A stretch of 57,453 bases of DNA, taken from NCBI GenBank assembly GCA_016840825.1, contig JAEORN010000204.1:1-57453 (forward strand), written 5' to 3'. Below are positions 40,864 to 50,086 of the stretch, piece after piece. The notes beneath the pieces were generated by a model. That model saw only the letters and a program-made list of their open reading frames with translations. It was not told the origin of the DNA and made no database searches. The DNA comes from Candidatus Thorarchaeota archaeon (lineage in GTDB: Archaea; Asgardarchaeota; Thorarchaeia; Thorarchaeales; Thorarchaeaceae). The position numbers were made by a program, and so were the translations under genes. How positions within the stretch are numbered: position 1 is the stretch's first letter; every line of letters begins with the position of its first letter.

Positions 40864-43581
40864 ATGAATCCTGAAGTGAATGTACTACCATTGGAACAGA
40901 TTTCATCTAAATCATTAGCTCTCGTTGGTGGAAAGGCAGCAAAGTTGGGGGAAATGAAAAAAAAGGGATTCAATGTGCCCGATGCATTCGTACTTACTAC
41001 AAGCGCCTTTTCAGCATGTATCAATGAGAGTAATCTTCAGGAAGTCATCTCAGAAATAATACAAGCAATAGACTATGAAGACCAAGAATCGATCACAACT
41101 GCCTCAAAGAAGGCCATTAACGCAATACATGAAATTACATTTGCATCTACGATTTTGAGTCAGATTGAAGAAGCATATCGTTCCTTAGCTGAGAAGCGAG
41201 TAGCAGTTAGATCATCAGCAACAGCGGAAGATCTTGAGGAGGCTTCATTTGCAGGTCAATATGAAACATACTTGAATGTCAATGGTTTGGAGGATCTTAT
41301 CCGACATATCAAGAAGTGCTATGCATCCCTATGGACCCCGCGAGCGATCTCTTATAGACACAAAAATAGGATTTCACATGATGCTGTCAAAATCGCAGTA
41401 CTAGTTCAGTCAATGATCGATGCAGAAAGAGCAGGAGTACTGTTTACTGATGATCCGACAGTGCCTACAAAAACTCAGATGCTGATAGAATCAAACTTCG
41501 GTCTTGGAGAATCAGTTGTTTCAGGAGTATCTACGCCAGATAGATATGTCGTTTCGAGAAAGGATAATCCACAGTATAAGGAGCATAAGCTCCTGTTCTC
41601 AGAAATTGGAACCAAAGATATCATCATCCACTCAGGGGGAATAAAACATCAAGGAGTGGAAACATCTGTAGCCTCAGACGATATCAGTCAAAAAGCATCA
41701 CTTCAGGAAGAGGAAGCTGTACGAATTGCTGAGATAGGCTATTCGTTGGAGGAATTCTTCAGGGGACCACAGGACGTGGAATGGGCAATCGACTCATCAG
41801 GTGAACTTCATATACTGCAATCGAGACCCATCACGGTTCAAAGACATAGTGAGAGTGAGGAGATTCTTTGGAGCCGCGGATACTCTGATGACTACTGGAA
41901 TGATAATGTAACGCCACTCTTCTTTGATCTATTAGGAGATCAAATAAAATACATCGTGAATATTGAACTTAATCAGATCATGGGATACAAAGGTATGCCC
42001 TCAGAGATTCTAAAGCTTCACAAAGCGCATGCGTATTTCAATCTCGAAGTCATTCGCAATAAGGTAGTAAACGAAATACCACCATTCCTAAGATCGGACG
42101 ACGTCTTGAACTATTTCCCAGAGGGAAATGGTCCCTTCGGAAAGGAAACGATGAGAAATCTACCATTTGCTACAATGAGTCGCATAATGGCAGAGATTCG
42201 GGTGATGGCATTCGATTCGCAGGGCAGCATGACAAAGACATCTGATGAATATGAGAAATGGACAAAGGAGGAATTCCTACCCTATCTCTCAAGGTTTGAT
42301 GTCGAACTTGAAGAGCTTAAAGGAAAGAATCAGCTCTTGGATTTGTGGAATCTTGCGAAGGAACTGGATAAAGTCATGATGCGTCATTTTCGAATGGTCA
42401 GGTATGGCATTCCAGTGCATAATATTGGTATGAATCTTATTGTCAATTATCTGCTAAGACGTTGGTTGGGTGAGAAGCGAGCTGTACGTTTATTTCCCCT
42501 GTTAGTTACTGGGTTGGATCACAAGACCAATGAAGCAAATCGTAGATTGGCAGAACTTGCACTTCAGGCTAAAAAGACAGAAGATGTCAAAGATTTGATC
42601 ATAAAGACACCTTCAGAGGAATTATTACCTAGATTAAGAGAGAGCAAAAGCGACAAGTCTAAAGAATTCCTTAGGAAGTATAATGACTTCATCAGTGACT
42701 TTGGAGTTAGGGGATATACAAGAGAGCCATACTATCCACGATGGCAAGAAAAGCCCTCCCTTATCTTCGATATTCTCAAGCCTCTCATCCTATCTCAAAG
42801 TAATGGACTTGTAGAGTATGGAGATAAAGTAACAAAGCTGCGGCTTGAGGCGGAGAAAGAGGTTGAGGAAGGTATCAAGAAGACGAGAAATGGCAAGATC
42901 AAATGGATGCTTTTCACTACGATATTAGGAATGAGTAGAACATACATCGCATTTAGAGAAGATCAAAGATTCAATCTTGATAGGTGGATTACAAGAAATA
43001 GAGAAATCTTTCTTGAGATCGGAAATGTATTCCAAAAGAACGGAATAATTGACAGTCCTGTGCATATCTTCTTCTTCTACAGAGCTGAAATAAAACGAAT
43101 CATAATGAATCAAGTTGATAATCTGCAGGTAATGCAAGAACGCGTCATACAACGCATGAAGGAATTTGAAGAGAATGAAGATGTGACTCCACCAAAATTC
43201 ATTCAAGGTTCAAGAGTTTATAATGATAGACTTGAGCATTCCGCAGATGACAGAACCGTATCAGGACTTCCAGCAAGTCAGGGGACTGTAACAGGAACTG
43301 TGAGAGTACTTAGAAAAATCGAAGAAATACCCCAAGTACAGGAAGGTGAGATCCTTGTAGTTCCGCGTACAGATCCTGGATGGACACCTGTGTTCGCTCA
43401 AATCGGGGGACTAGTTACTGAAACTGGTGGAATTCTCTCACATGGTGCTGTTGTATCAAGGGAGTATTGTATTCCTGCTGTTACTAACATAAGGCAAGCT
43501 TGCGACATATTGAAAACTGGACAGGTTGTCACGGTTGATGGAAACGAAGGCACAGTGACATTCCATGATGATCATGAGTGA
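40864..43581 (+). CDS. rifampin-phosphotransferase-like PEP-utilising enzyme
   Basis: A 905-residue protein with the three-part layout of rifampin phosphotransferase. ATP-grasp/PPDK N-terminal domain at about 10-325 (LVGGKAAKLGEM, VRSSATAEDLEEASFAGQ, LQSRPITV), a helical substrate-binding domain at about 335-790, and a swivelling His domain at the end (GGILSHGAVVSREYCIPAV, catalytic His about 860). It lacks the C-terminal TIM barrel of PEP synthase, so it is not PpsA. It would transfer a phosphate from ATP to a small molecule, leaving AMP and phosphate. The native substrate is unknown. It starts an operon with a DUF7064/7065 protein and a phosphatase-fold protein. Confidence 0.85.
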   Translation: MNPEVNVLPLEQISSKSLALVGGKAAKLGEMKKKGFNVPDAFVLTTSAFSACINESNLQEVISEIIQAIDYEDQESITTASKKAINAIHEITFASTILSQIEEAYRSLAEKRVAVRSSATAEDLEEASFAGQYETYLNVNGLEDLIRHIKKCYASLWTPRAISYRHKNRISHDAVKIAVLVQSMIDAERAGVLFTDDPTVPTKTQMLIESNFGLGESVVSGVSTPDRYVVSRKDNPQYKEHKLLFSEIGTKDIIIHSGGIKHQGVETSVASDDISQKASLQEEEAVRIAEIGYSLEEFFRGPQDVEWAIDSSGELHILQSRPITVQRHSESEEILWSRGYSDDYWNDNVTPLFFDLLGDQIKYIVNIELNQIMGYKGMPSEILKLHKAHAYFNLEVIRNKVVNEIPPFLRSDDVLNYFPEGNGPFGKETMRNLPFATMSRIMAEIRVMAFDSQGSMTKTSDEYEKWTKEEFLPYLSRFDVELEELKGKNQLLDLWNLAKELDKVMMRHFRMVRYGIPVHNIGMNLIVNYLLRRWLGEKRAVRLFPLLVTGLDHKTNEANRRLAELALQAKKTEDVKDLIIKTPSEELLPRLRESKSDKSKEFLRKYNDFISDFGVRGYTREPYYPRWQEKPSLIFDILKPLILSQSNGLVEYGDKVTKLRLEAEKEVEEGIKKTRNGKIKWMLFTTILGMSRTYIAFREDQRFNLDRWITRNREIFLEIGNVFQKNGIIDSPVHIFFFYRAEIKRIIMNQVDNLQVMQERVIQRMKEFEENEDVTPPKFIQGSRVYNDRLEHSADDRTVSGLPASQGTVTGTVRVLRKIEEIPQVQEGEILVVPRTDPGWTPVFAQIGGLVTETGGILSHGAVVSREYCIPAVTNIRQACDILKTGQVVTVDGNEGTVTFHDDHE

Positions 43582-43587
43582 AGCAAA

Positions 43588-44556
43588 ATGGAGCCTATAA
43601 CGCACACACCAGATAGTAAGGATCCGAATTGGAACGAGAGCTACTACTTCATCTTCTATGATAAAGAACAGAAGATAGGCGGAATGAGTCGTATAGGGTT
43701 CAAACCCAACAAACCAGAAGGGATGACATTCTTGTTCCTATTCCTTCCTAATGGGGATGTTGCCGCATATCATCAGACCGATGATTGCTCAGAGTATCCA
43801 CACACGCTCAAGGTGTTTGGTATGAGTCATGAGACTCAGCAGGATGGAACATGGAGATATAAATTCGAAGGATCCCTTGTGGTTGTGGAGAATTCAGAGG
43901 ATCTCCCACGAGCTCGTGAAAATCCAGAGTATATCAAGGATCTTGTAGAAACATCTATTGAACTAACACTTGAGCCGATCCATCACGAATATGAATACTC
44001 AGAGCATATGACATCTGAAAGCCTTGAATTGGGTAAGAAGTCGGGAGACAAACATTGGGAACAGATCGGTAGGGTTTCTGGTACAATTAGAATTGAGGAT
44101 AAAGAGTATGAAATTAGGAAATGCATGGGTCAAAGAGATCATACCCATGGGATTCGAGATTGGACAGGAATTGGCAATTGGTTTTATTTTGTTGTATGGT
44201 TCGATGAGAATCTATGCATCAACCCAGCAGCAATCGTTATGGAAGATGGAAGACTAGGAACAGGGGGCTTCATCTACAAGGACAAAGAGAACATCCCTCT
44301 AATGGATATAAAAATCAAGAGTCATGAATTTGGGATTGATGGCATCTTTCCAATTAAGACGGAACTGCAACTAATTGATGCCAATGGAGATACATACCTT
44401 CTAACTGCAGAACCAGGAGATATCATTCCAGTGCCCTTCACAGACGCGGAAGGCAATGAATCAGTACTTGTACAGTCTTTTGGTAGATTCCAACTAGACA
44501 GGAATCAGGGTGGATATGGGTCATACGAGGTTCTAAGAAGGATGGATAAGAATTAA
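43588..44556 (+). CDS. DUF7064/DUF7065 lipocalin-like protein
   Basis: A 322-residue all-beta protein of the CrtC/AttH-like superfamily, with the typical GQRDHTHGIRDW motif near residue 185 and a bipartite layout (N-terminal about 1-160, C-terminal about 165-320). Relatives bind or hydrate isoprenoid-like lipids, but most are uncharacterised. It starts 6 bases after the phosphotransferase-like gene, so the two are likely functionally linked, perhaps acting on the same hydrophobic substrate (inference). Confidence 0.75.
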   Translation: MEPITHTPDSKDPNWNESYYFIFYDKEQKIGGMSRIGFKPNKPEGMTFLFLFLPNGDVAAYHQTDDCSEYPHTLKVFGMSHETQQDGTWRYKFEGSLVVVENSEDLPRARENPEYIKDLVETSIELTLEPIHHEYEYSEHMTSESLELGKKSGDKHWEQIGRVSGTIRIEDKEYEIRKCMGQRDHTHGIRDWTGIGNWFYFVVWFDENLCINPAAIVMEDGRLGTGGFIYKDKENIPLMDIKIKSHEFGIDGIFPIKTELQLIDANGDTYLLTAEPGDIIPVPFTDAEGNESVLVQSFGRFQLDRNQGGYGSYEVLRRMDKN

Positions 44557-44609
44557 GAACCAGTAGCTTTGTCAGTTAGAATGACACGGGCTGCATTGGA
44601 GGACAAATA

Positions 44610-45257
44610 GTGTTTGAAATAATCCAAGAACCGGACTACGGATCTATATCCAGAACCGTCATCCATGTTGTGGTAAATGGAGAGCCAGATAGCAATGAAA
44701 AAGATGGCTTATCTGAACGGGGAAGGAATCAGATCTTCGAGCTTGCGAGGTCTCGTTTACTAGCAGGTCCTTCAAAGGTATACACACCAGATGCAAAGGA
44801 ATGCAAGACATCCGCCGAAATTCTTGCAAAAGAATTGTACTCATCTGTTGCCAAAATGGACTGTCTTAAAGAAATAGATTTGGGTGCAAAGGAACTTGAT
44901 GAGGAATTTCTAAAGAATGAGATGCCAAACCTATGGAATGATATCAACTATGAGCCAAAATCTGGAGAGAGTCTTCGAAACTCTCAGATACGGATCTCAT
45001 CGTGCATAGACCGACTTACTAAGATGCATCCTGAGTCAACGATTGGAGTTATTCTTCCACCTATCCAATCGATACTCTTTCATCATATCGTCGTTGGTGG
45101 CATTCCTCAAATTGAGGATTGGCTACATCTGGGTTTTGCATCGTGCGCTACCTATGAGTATTCAAAAAATGGTTGGGCACTTGTAATGCCACCAGAAAGC
45201 AGTTTCTTGAGCGATCCATCAAAAGTGGTTGACACTCTTCCTGCAGGCATTTTTTGA
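44610..45257 (+). CDS. histidine-phosphatase-fold pseudoenzyme
   Basis: A 215-residue protein of the phosphoglycerate-mutase/histidine-phosphatase fold: LSERGRNQIFELA near residue 33 and GESLRNSQIRISSCIDRL near 118 match the family. The catalytic RHG is replaced by VNG in VVVNGEPDSN, and the second SHGG becomes LPPI, so both catalytic His are gone. It cannot work by the usual mechanism and may bind a ligand or protein. The start is GTG, with GGAGG 7 bases upstream. Third gene of the operon with the phosphotransferase-like and DUF7064/7065 genes. Confidence 0.75.
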   Translation: MFEIIQEPDYGSISRTVIHVVVNGEPDSNEKDGLSERGRNQIFELARSRLLAGPSKVYTPDAKECKTSAEILAKELYSSVAKMDCLKEIDLGAKELDEEFLKNEMPNLWNDINYEPKSGESLRNSQIRISSCIDRLTKMHPESTIGVILPPIQSILFHHIVVGGIPQIEDWLHLGFASCATYEYSKNGWALVMPPESSFLSDPSKVVDTLPAGIF

Positions 45258-45275
45258 ATAAGGAAAAAAGAGAAG

Positions 45276-45292
45276 GGGAGGGAAACCCTCCC
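45276..45292. terminator. bidirectional hairpin terminator
   Basis: GGGAGGG (45276-45282) pairs with CCCTCCC (45286-45292) around AAA, between convergent genes; a T-rich run CTTCTCTTTTTTCC follows on the minus strand. Confidence 0.65.
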
Positions 45293-45302
45293 AAATTCTA
45301 TT

Positions 45303-48300
45303 CTATCGTCTTCTACGAATCACAACACATGCGATAACGACTATTATCACTGTGGCAGCAACCAAGACCATTAGACCAGAATCGCCTCCACCATTAGGAA
45401 TGGTTGAGTCTGTAGGTGAAATCAATGGGCCTGATTGATGTGCACTAGTATAGGATACGAAAACAGGATCAACACGGATCTCTTGACCGCCCCAATACTC
45501 GTAGCCAGCTGTCATGAATAGCATCGACGCATCGATGTTCCACTGAGTGATACTCTGACCACTTTCAGATTGATACATTAGACTGAATGCACCAATAGGA
45601 GCAGTCGAAGAACCAGAGATGTGTTCTACAGAGTATGCAGGATTGTCACCAGCCCAAGTGTATGGCAATCCGCCCATACTGACATTGGCATAGGGACTAT
45701 CTTCATCGCCAAATACATAGTAGTTAGCACCTGTACTTGCACCATTCGTATCAGTGACCGGCTCTGACCCAGCTTGGTATTGAGTTCGTGTTGCAGTTCC
45801 GAGAACTGCAAAGTAGTTAATTGCTAGGCTTCTGTCCTCCATTGCATCATCGCTGAAATCAATGAGGTCCCATTCACCAATCACTTGATCAACCTTGAAG
45901 GATACCGCATGATTCCACGTGGTTGGATCTTCCGCATCGTATACAACCTGATCAACCATGAATGATACATCAAAGGACATCTCAGAGATTGTCGCTTTGG
46001 TGATTCTGTAGTTGAAGTCTGTTGAGTTTAATCCAATGGCACCTTCATATGATTGTCTGAATTGCCAAGGACCGCGTATACCTTCTCCATTCTGTATTCT
46101 CAGAGGATAGATTGTTACTTCAACATCGTAAATCGATACTCCGTAACTGATATCGGTTTCAGGACTTACTGTGACATAACCAGTTCCATTGGTTGCACCA
46201 AATGGTTGGCGAACCTCAAGTGAACCAATCGCATCAATAAGCACAACATGGCTGACTTCATCAGTTATCACAGCTCCCTCTTCTATGCTGAAATCAGGAG
46301 CAGCAGGAGATGCACCCATTGGGTCATCATCGAAAATGAGCATGCCAGCATACTCAGTTCGGAAAGTAGCCCATGTCCTTGAGCTCTCACTGATAGCCAC
46401 ATTGAATATCTGTTGTGATCCCCAAGCGAACCATGTGTTTGTCCAGCTACCTGCTTCAAGCCCAGGAATCTGAGTCATATCAATGGTCCAATTCCGAGAT
46501 AGCCAAGCAACATAAGAGTACTCAGGAGCAGGGATGTCGTTACCCATGTCAGCCCACAGCATATCTTGTATCTCTTCCATCTCCGATGTAGAAACAGGAG
46601 AGAAATCATCTGCGTGATACCAATAGTATGTTTCATTGGCATTGAATTCCATTGTCAATGTAATAGCTCCCATCCAATTGAAAGCAAAGAATTCATCGCC
46701 GCCTTGTCCTGGAGTTGGATCAAATGTAACATTGACATTCATTCCTTCGGCTGTTATATTACCCCAATCCTCCCAGTATCCAGTACGTTTTACAAAGTAT
46801 TGATCTTCGGTCGTAAAGGTATTACCATCTAAGTCAATTGCTCCATCGTCCGTCACAGCCCAGACTTGCGGCACATAGATATCTACATCACCAAGTCTGA
46901 AATAGGATGGACTCCAGAGTACATCGTTTGATAAATCAATACGCTTGAAATGATCGACAAGACTAGGATAGGCAGGGTGTTCTGGAGGTACCCAGATTAT
47001 CCAATCCGCACCGCTCCAGAGTCTAATATTCTCGATCAAGCCTACTGATATGTAGGCATCATCTAGAACCATATCTGGAGCATCTAGATGAAATGATGCA
47101 TTGACATACAGCTTACTAACTTCAGCTCCGATATCCAGATGGAAGTCATTGACCTTTAACCATTCATTAATGACAATTTCAAGGGGACCAACTCGAGTGT
47201 TGGTAGCTTTGTCATAGAAGGCTCTTACGAACACAGACCATTGTCTCGACTCGTTATGTATAAAGTCCAATGTGAAATTATATGATGCTGCATACTGCCA
47301 GTAATGTGTGTCATTTTCCCCATGACCATGACCAGATAGCTGAACTGAGTAGTTAGCTAATTGAGTCGTCACATTGAAGAGATTGGTTCCATCATCAATC
47401 ACAAATGAACCATTGAACATGTCTTGAGGTTTATGAATGATGAAGGTGAAGTTCAAGGGTTCTCCTTGCTCACCAATGTCAGCAATATTTCCCTCAGCAT
47501 CGAATACAAAAGCTTCTATGAAATCAGCATTGAAAGAGAGCTTCATTGTTTGAGATATCTCAATCTCAGGACGAGGATACAGCTGTTCTCCCTCTGGGGT
47601 TTCAACAACAGACCACCAAAGGATCTCGCCAGGGTTGATTACATCACCAGTATTCCATGGCTCATTACTCATGTCAGTATTATTAGTGAAATAGCCACCC
47701 CAACGGACACCATTCTCACCATCAAACTCACCTGTGTACTCAGGCTGAGATACATAGAAATCACTCACATCAATAGTCTTATTCTCGACCATCGTGAAAT
47801 CTAGCATCCAAGCATATGTACCACCATCTAATTCCGTCCATTCAAACGATATATCTGGATATCCTGCTAAAGCAAAGGTTCCAGTTTCATTGTGTACAAG
47901 GAAAAGCATCGGACCGATTTTATAGTCAATTTCCTCCCATTCAGCTGTTTCATTATACATGCTGTTTGGCCAACCAACAGGCTGTGAGTAATTGATCCAT
48001 TGCTTATACTCCTCATTCCATGAAACTATAGCCATTGGAACAACTATGTCCCCTAATCCGTGCGGAGATGTAATCCTAACGATGAATGTATCATTGACTC
48101 CAACATAATGAGTAATATCACCATTTGTATCAACTATATCTCCATAGAAGTACTTTGGAAGGGAGAAATCTCTAGGATCTACGATCTTTCCAAGTGCAAT
48201 AGGAGGTGTTATGAACTCCCCACTTTGCAAACGAGACAACCAAGATGGTGAAACAGGACGACCTAGAGTATCAATTGCTTGCATTCCTGTCCAGAAGACA

Positions 48301-48863
48301 TCTGTCACAATTGCCTCAGTGAATGTTACTGCAAAAATAATCTCGTAAGCATCCGCTGTTTCAGAATAGGAATTGTTATTCATATCAGCAGACATGAAAT
48401 TTGACAATGATGGCTCTTGAGCTCCAGGATTGTAGTGCAGAGTAATAGGTGTTGCCCACACCTCAGAGGTCGCATTATATTCCAGAACAAAGATTGCCCG
48501 TTCTGTTCCTCGACCTCCACCTGCGGATCCCCAGAACCTGACTATTTCAAGATCTATGTCTTCACCCAAGAACGATTTTGGGATTATAATGTTGATGAAA
48601 AGCTTATCACCAACATCGACTCCATAGAAATTCTCTGAGATGTCTGTTTCATTCTCAGCATACGAAATTGTTATCGTAGGCTGTGGACCAAACATCCAAT
48701 CTGAGCTTTGTTCGCTGTGGCTTATCTCCTGAAACTCATCAACAACTTCCCATCCAACTCTAACGATTGGATCGGGATTTGTCTGAGCAGAAACAAATGC
48801 CGCTGAAGAGCATATGCCAACTAGCAACAAAGCGACTATAAATATTGTATTTATTTTGTTCAT
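45303..48863 (-). CDS. large anchored cell-surface protein
   Basis: A 1186-residue secreted protein: signal peptide TIFIVALLLVGICSSAAFVSA, a long beta-rich extracellular part with many Asn-x-Ser/Thr sites and Trp/Tyr/Asp-rich repeats, a Gly/Ser linker (NGGGDSG), one C-terminal helix and RRRR. It could be an S-layer-like or adhesin protein; no domain was recognised. The C-terminal anchor type is the same as in the solute-binding protein at 20882-22738. GAGGAG lies before the ATG. Confidence 0.85.
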   Translation of the reverse strand: MNKINTIFIVALLLVGICSSAAFVSAQTNPDPIVRVGWEVVDEFQEISHSEQSSDWMFGPQPTITISYAENETDISENFYGVDVGDKLFINIIIPKSFLGEDIDLEIVRFWGSAGGGRGTERAIFVLEYNATSEVWATPITLHYNPGAQEPSLSNFMSADMNNNSYSETADAYEIIFAVTFTEAIVTDVFWTGMQAIDTLGRPVSPSWLSRLQSGEFITPPIALGKIVDPRDFSLPKYFYGDIVDTNGDITHYVGVNDTFIVRITSPHGLGDIVVPMAIVSWNEEYKQWINYSQPVGWPNSMYNETAEWEEIDYKIGPMLFLVHNETGTFALAGYPDISFEWTELDGGTYAWMLDFTMVENKTIDVSDFYVSQPEYTGEFDGENGVRWGGYFTNNTDMSNEPWNTGDVINPGEILWWSVVETPEGEQLYPRPEIEISQTMKLSFNADFIEAFVFDAEGNIADIGEQGEPLNFTFIIHKPQDMFNGSFVIDDGTNLFNVTTQLANYSVQLSGHGHGENDTHYWQYAASYNFTLDFIHNESRQWSVFVRAFYDKATNTRVGPLEIVINEWLKVNDFHLDIGAEVSKLYVNASFHLDAPDMVLDDAYISVGLIENIRLWSGADWIIWVPPEHPAYPSLVDHFKRIDLSNDVLWSPSYFRLGDVDIYVPQVWAVTDDGAIDLDGNTFTTEDQYFVKRTGYWEDWGNITAEGMNVNVTFDPTPGQGGDEFFAFNWMGAITLTMEFNANETYYWYHADDFSPVSTSEMEEIQDMLWADMGNDIPAPEYSYVAWLSRNWTIDMTQIPGLEAGSWTNTWFAWGSQQIFNVAISESSRTWATFRTEYAGMLIFDDDPMGASPAAPDFSIEEGAVITDEVSHVVLIDAIGSLEVRQPFGATNGTGYVTVSPETDISYGVSIYDVEVTIYPLRIQNGEGIRGPWQFRQSYEGAIGLNSTDFNYRITKATISEMSFDVSFMVDQVVYDAEDPTTWNHAVSFKVDQVIGEWDLIDFSDDAMEDRSLAINYFAVLGTATRTQYQAGSEPVTDTNGASTGANYYVFGDEDSPYANVSMGGLPYTWAGDNPAYSVEHISGSSTAPIGAFSLMYQSESGQSITQWNIDASMLFMTAGYEYWGGQEIRVDPVFVSYTSAHQSGPLISPTDSTIPNGGGDSGLMVLVAATVIIVVIACVVIRRRR

Positions 48864-49113
48864 TTCAATATCTCCTCATTGATATCGATACTTGCGTTTC
48901 AACCAAGATATTGAATAGCTTAGGAATGCCTGTTCTAAGATCAAAAAATGATCAGGCGCGGATACGCAAGCATATTCATTCGATATCATTTCGTGTGTCA
49001 TCAAAGGATACTTCCTTTTATCCTCTGATAGAAGAAACCATTTGACTGCAAAGAGTAATGCGAAGGATTACTATTAAAGCCCGATGTATGAATCGTCTAG
49101 AAAAAGCATCCAC

Positions 49114-50082
49114 CTATTTTTCTGCATACAAGATATTCCCCAGCTTCTTGAGATGGGCTTTTCCCTTTGTTTCAAGAACTCGAACCAAGTCTTGAGTTTC
49201 AGCCAACGCAAGAATTAGCTGTCCAGAATCATAATCACCATAGATTCTTCGAGACAAATCATAGATTGAAATTGGAGTGGAGGAAAGATATCCCAAAGCC
49301 TGATCGAACTTGCTGTTATAATCAGCTAGTAATGCATCAATCCTTGGTCCTAGGTTATCTATGATACTGCGGTGTCCAGGAAGAACCTTGTATCCGTCAT
49401 ACTTCCGCACCTTCTCCAAAGAATCGAAATATTTCAAAATGGAGATGCCTAATATTCCATCAAAGTCCAAACTGGGATTTGATGAGATATCTCCTAGAAT
49501 GTGGTCTCCGGAAAACAACACTCTTCTCGATTCCAAAGCATAGCAAATTGAACCAAGAGAATGCCCAGGCACCCAGATTGCAGTAAGATCTCCTAATCCA
49601 GTTCTAATCTTTCCTCCATCCTCGATATGATTTACTTCTACCACAGATTCTCCAAATTTCAGAAAATAATTAGCAAGAGCTTGATGTGAATCTAAGATTC
49701 CCTCTTCAACAGGAGCTCCAGATTCTACCGCAATCCTATGATAGGCACGCATCCGATCTTCGATATAGCCTTCATAATCTACAATCCGTTCTGAATCTAT
49801 CTCATGTATCCATGTTGTTACCTTTCTTGGGCTATGGTCAATGATAGTCTTTGTCAATCCGATGTGATCAACATGCCCATGAGTTAGGCAAATCTGTTCA
49901 ATATCATCAATTGAGTATCCAATATCTGAGATGCCGCTTTCAAATTGCTGAAGAGCTAGTGAGGACTTCACACCTGTATCAATCAATGTTAAAGGATGCC
50001 CTTCAATAAGGTAAGAATTGACAGGACCAACAGGAAATGGTGTTGGGACTTGGATTTGATGAATGCCTTCTGCTATCTGCAA
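49114..50082 (-). CDS. metallo-beta-lactamase-fold hydrolase
   Basis: A 323-residue MBL hydrolase with metal ligands THGHVDH (near residue 80), further His in PGHSLGSI and Asp in SGDHILGD, and PGHRS near the end; a C-terminal winged-helix-like part follows, as in lactamase_B/LACTB2-type enzymes. The open frame runs upstream inside the debranching-enzyme gene. A TTG at 50082, five bases after that gene's stop and with AGGAG about 10 bases upstream, is the likely start; ATG 50127 is an alternative. The substrate (thioester, RNA or other) is not predictable. Coupled to the debranching-enzyme gene. Confidence 0.85.
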   Translation of the reverse strand: MQIAEGIHQIQVPTPFPVGPVNSYLIEGHPLTLIDTGVKSSLALQQFESGISDIGYSIDDIEQICLTHGHVDHIGLTKTIIDHSPRKVTTWIHEIDSERIVDYEGYIEDRMRAYHRIAVESGAPVEEGILDSHQALANYFLKFGESVVEVNHIEDGGKIRTGLGDLTAIWVPGHSLGSICYALESRRVLFSGDHILGDISSNPSLDFDGILGISILKYFDSLEKVRKYDGYKVLPGHRSIIDNLGPRIDALLADYNSKFDQALGYLSSTPISIYDLSRRIYGDYDSGQLILALAETQDLVRVLETKGKAHLKKLGNILYAEK

Positions 50083-50086
50083 CTGA

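Noticed and set aside
40864..43581. Calling this gene phosphoenolpyruvate synthase (ppsA)
   Set aside because: The PEP/pyruvate-binding TIM barrel is missing, and the His domain is at the C-terminus, as in rifampin phosphotransferase.
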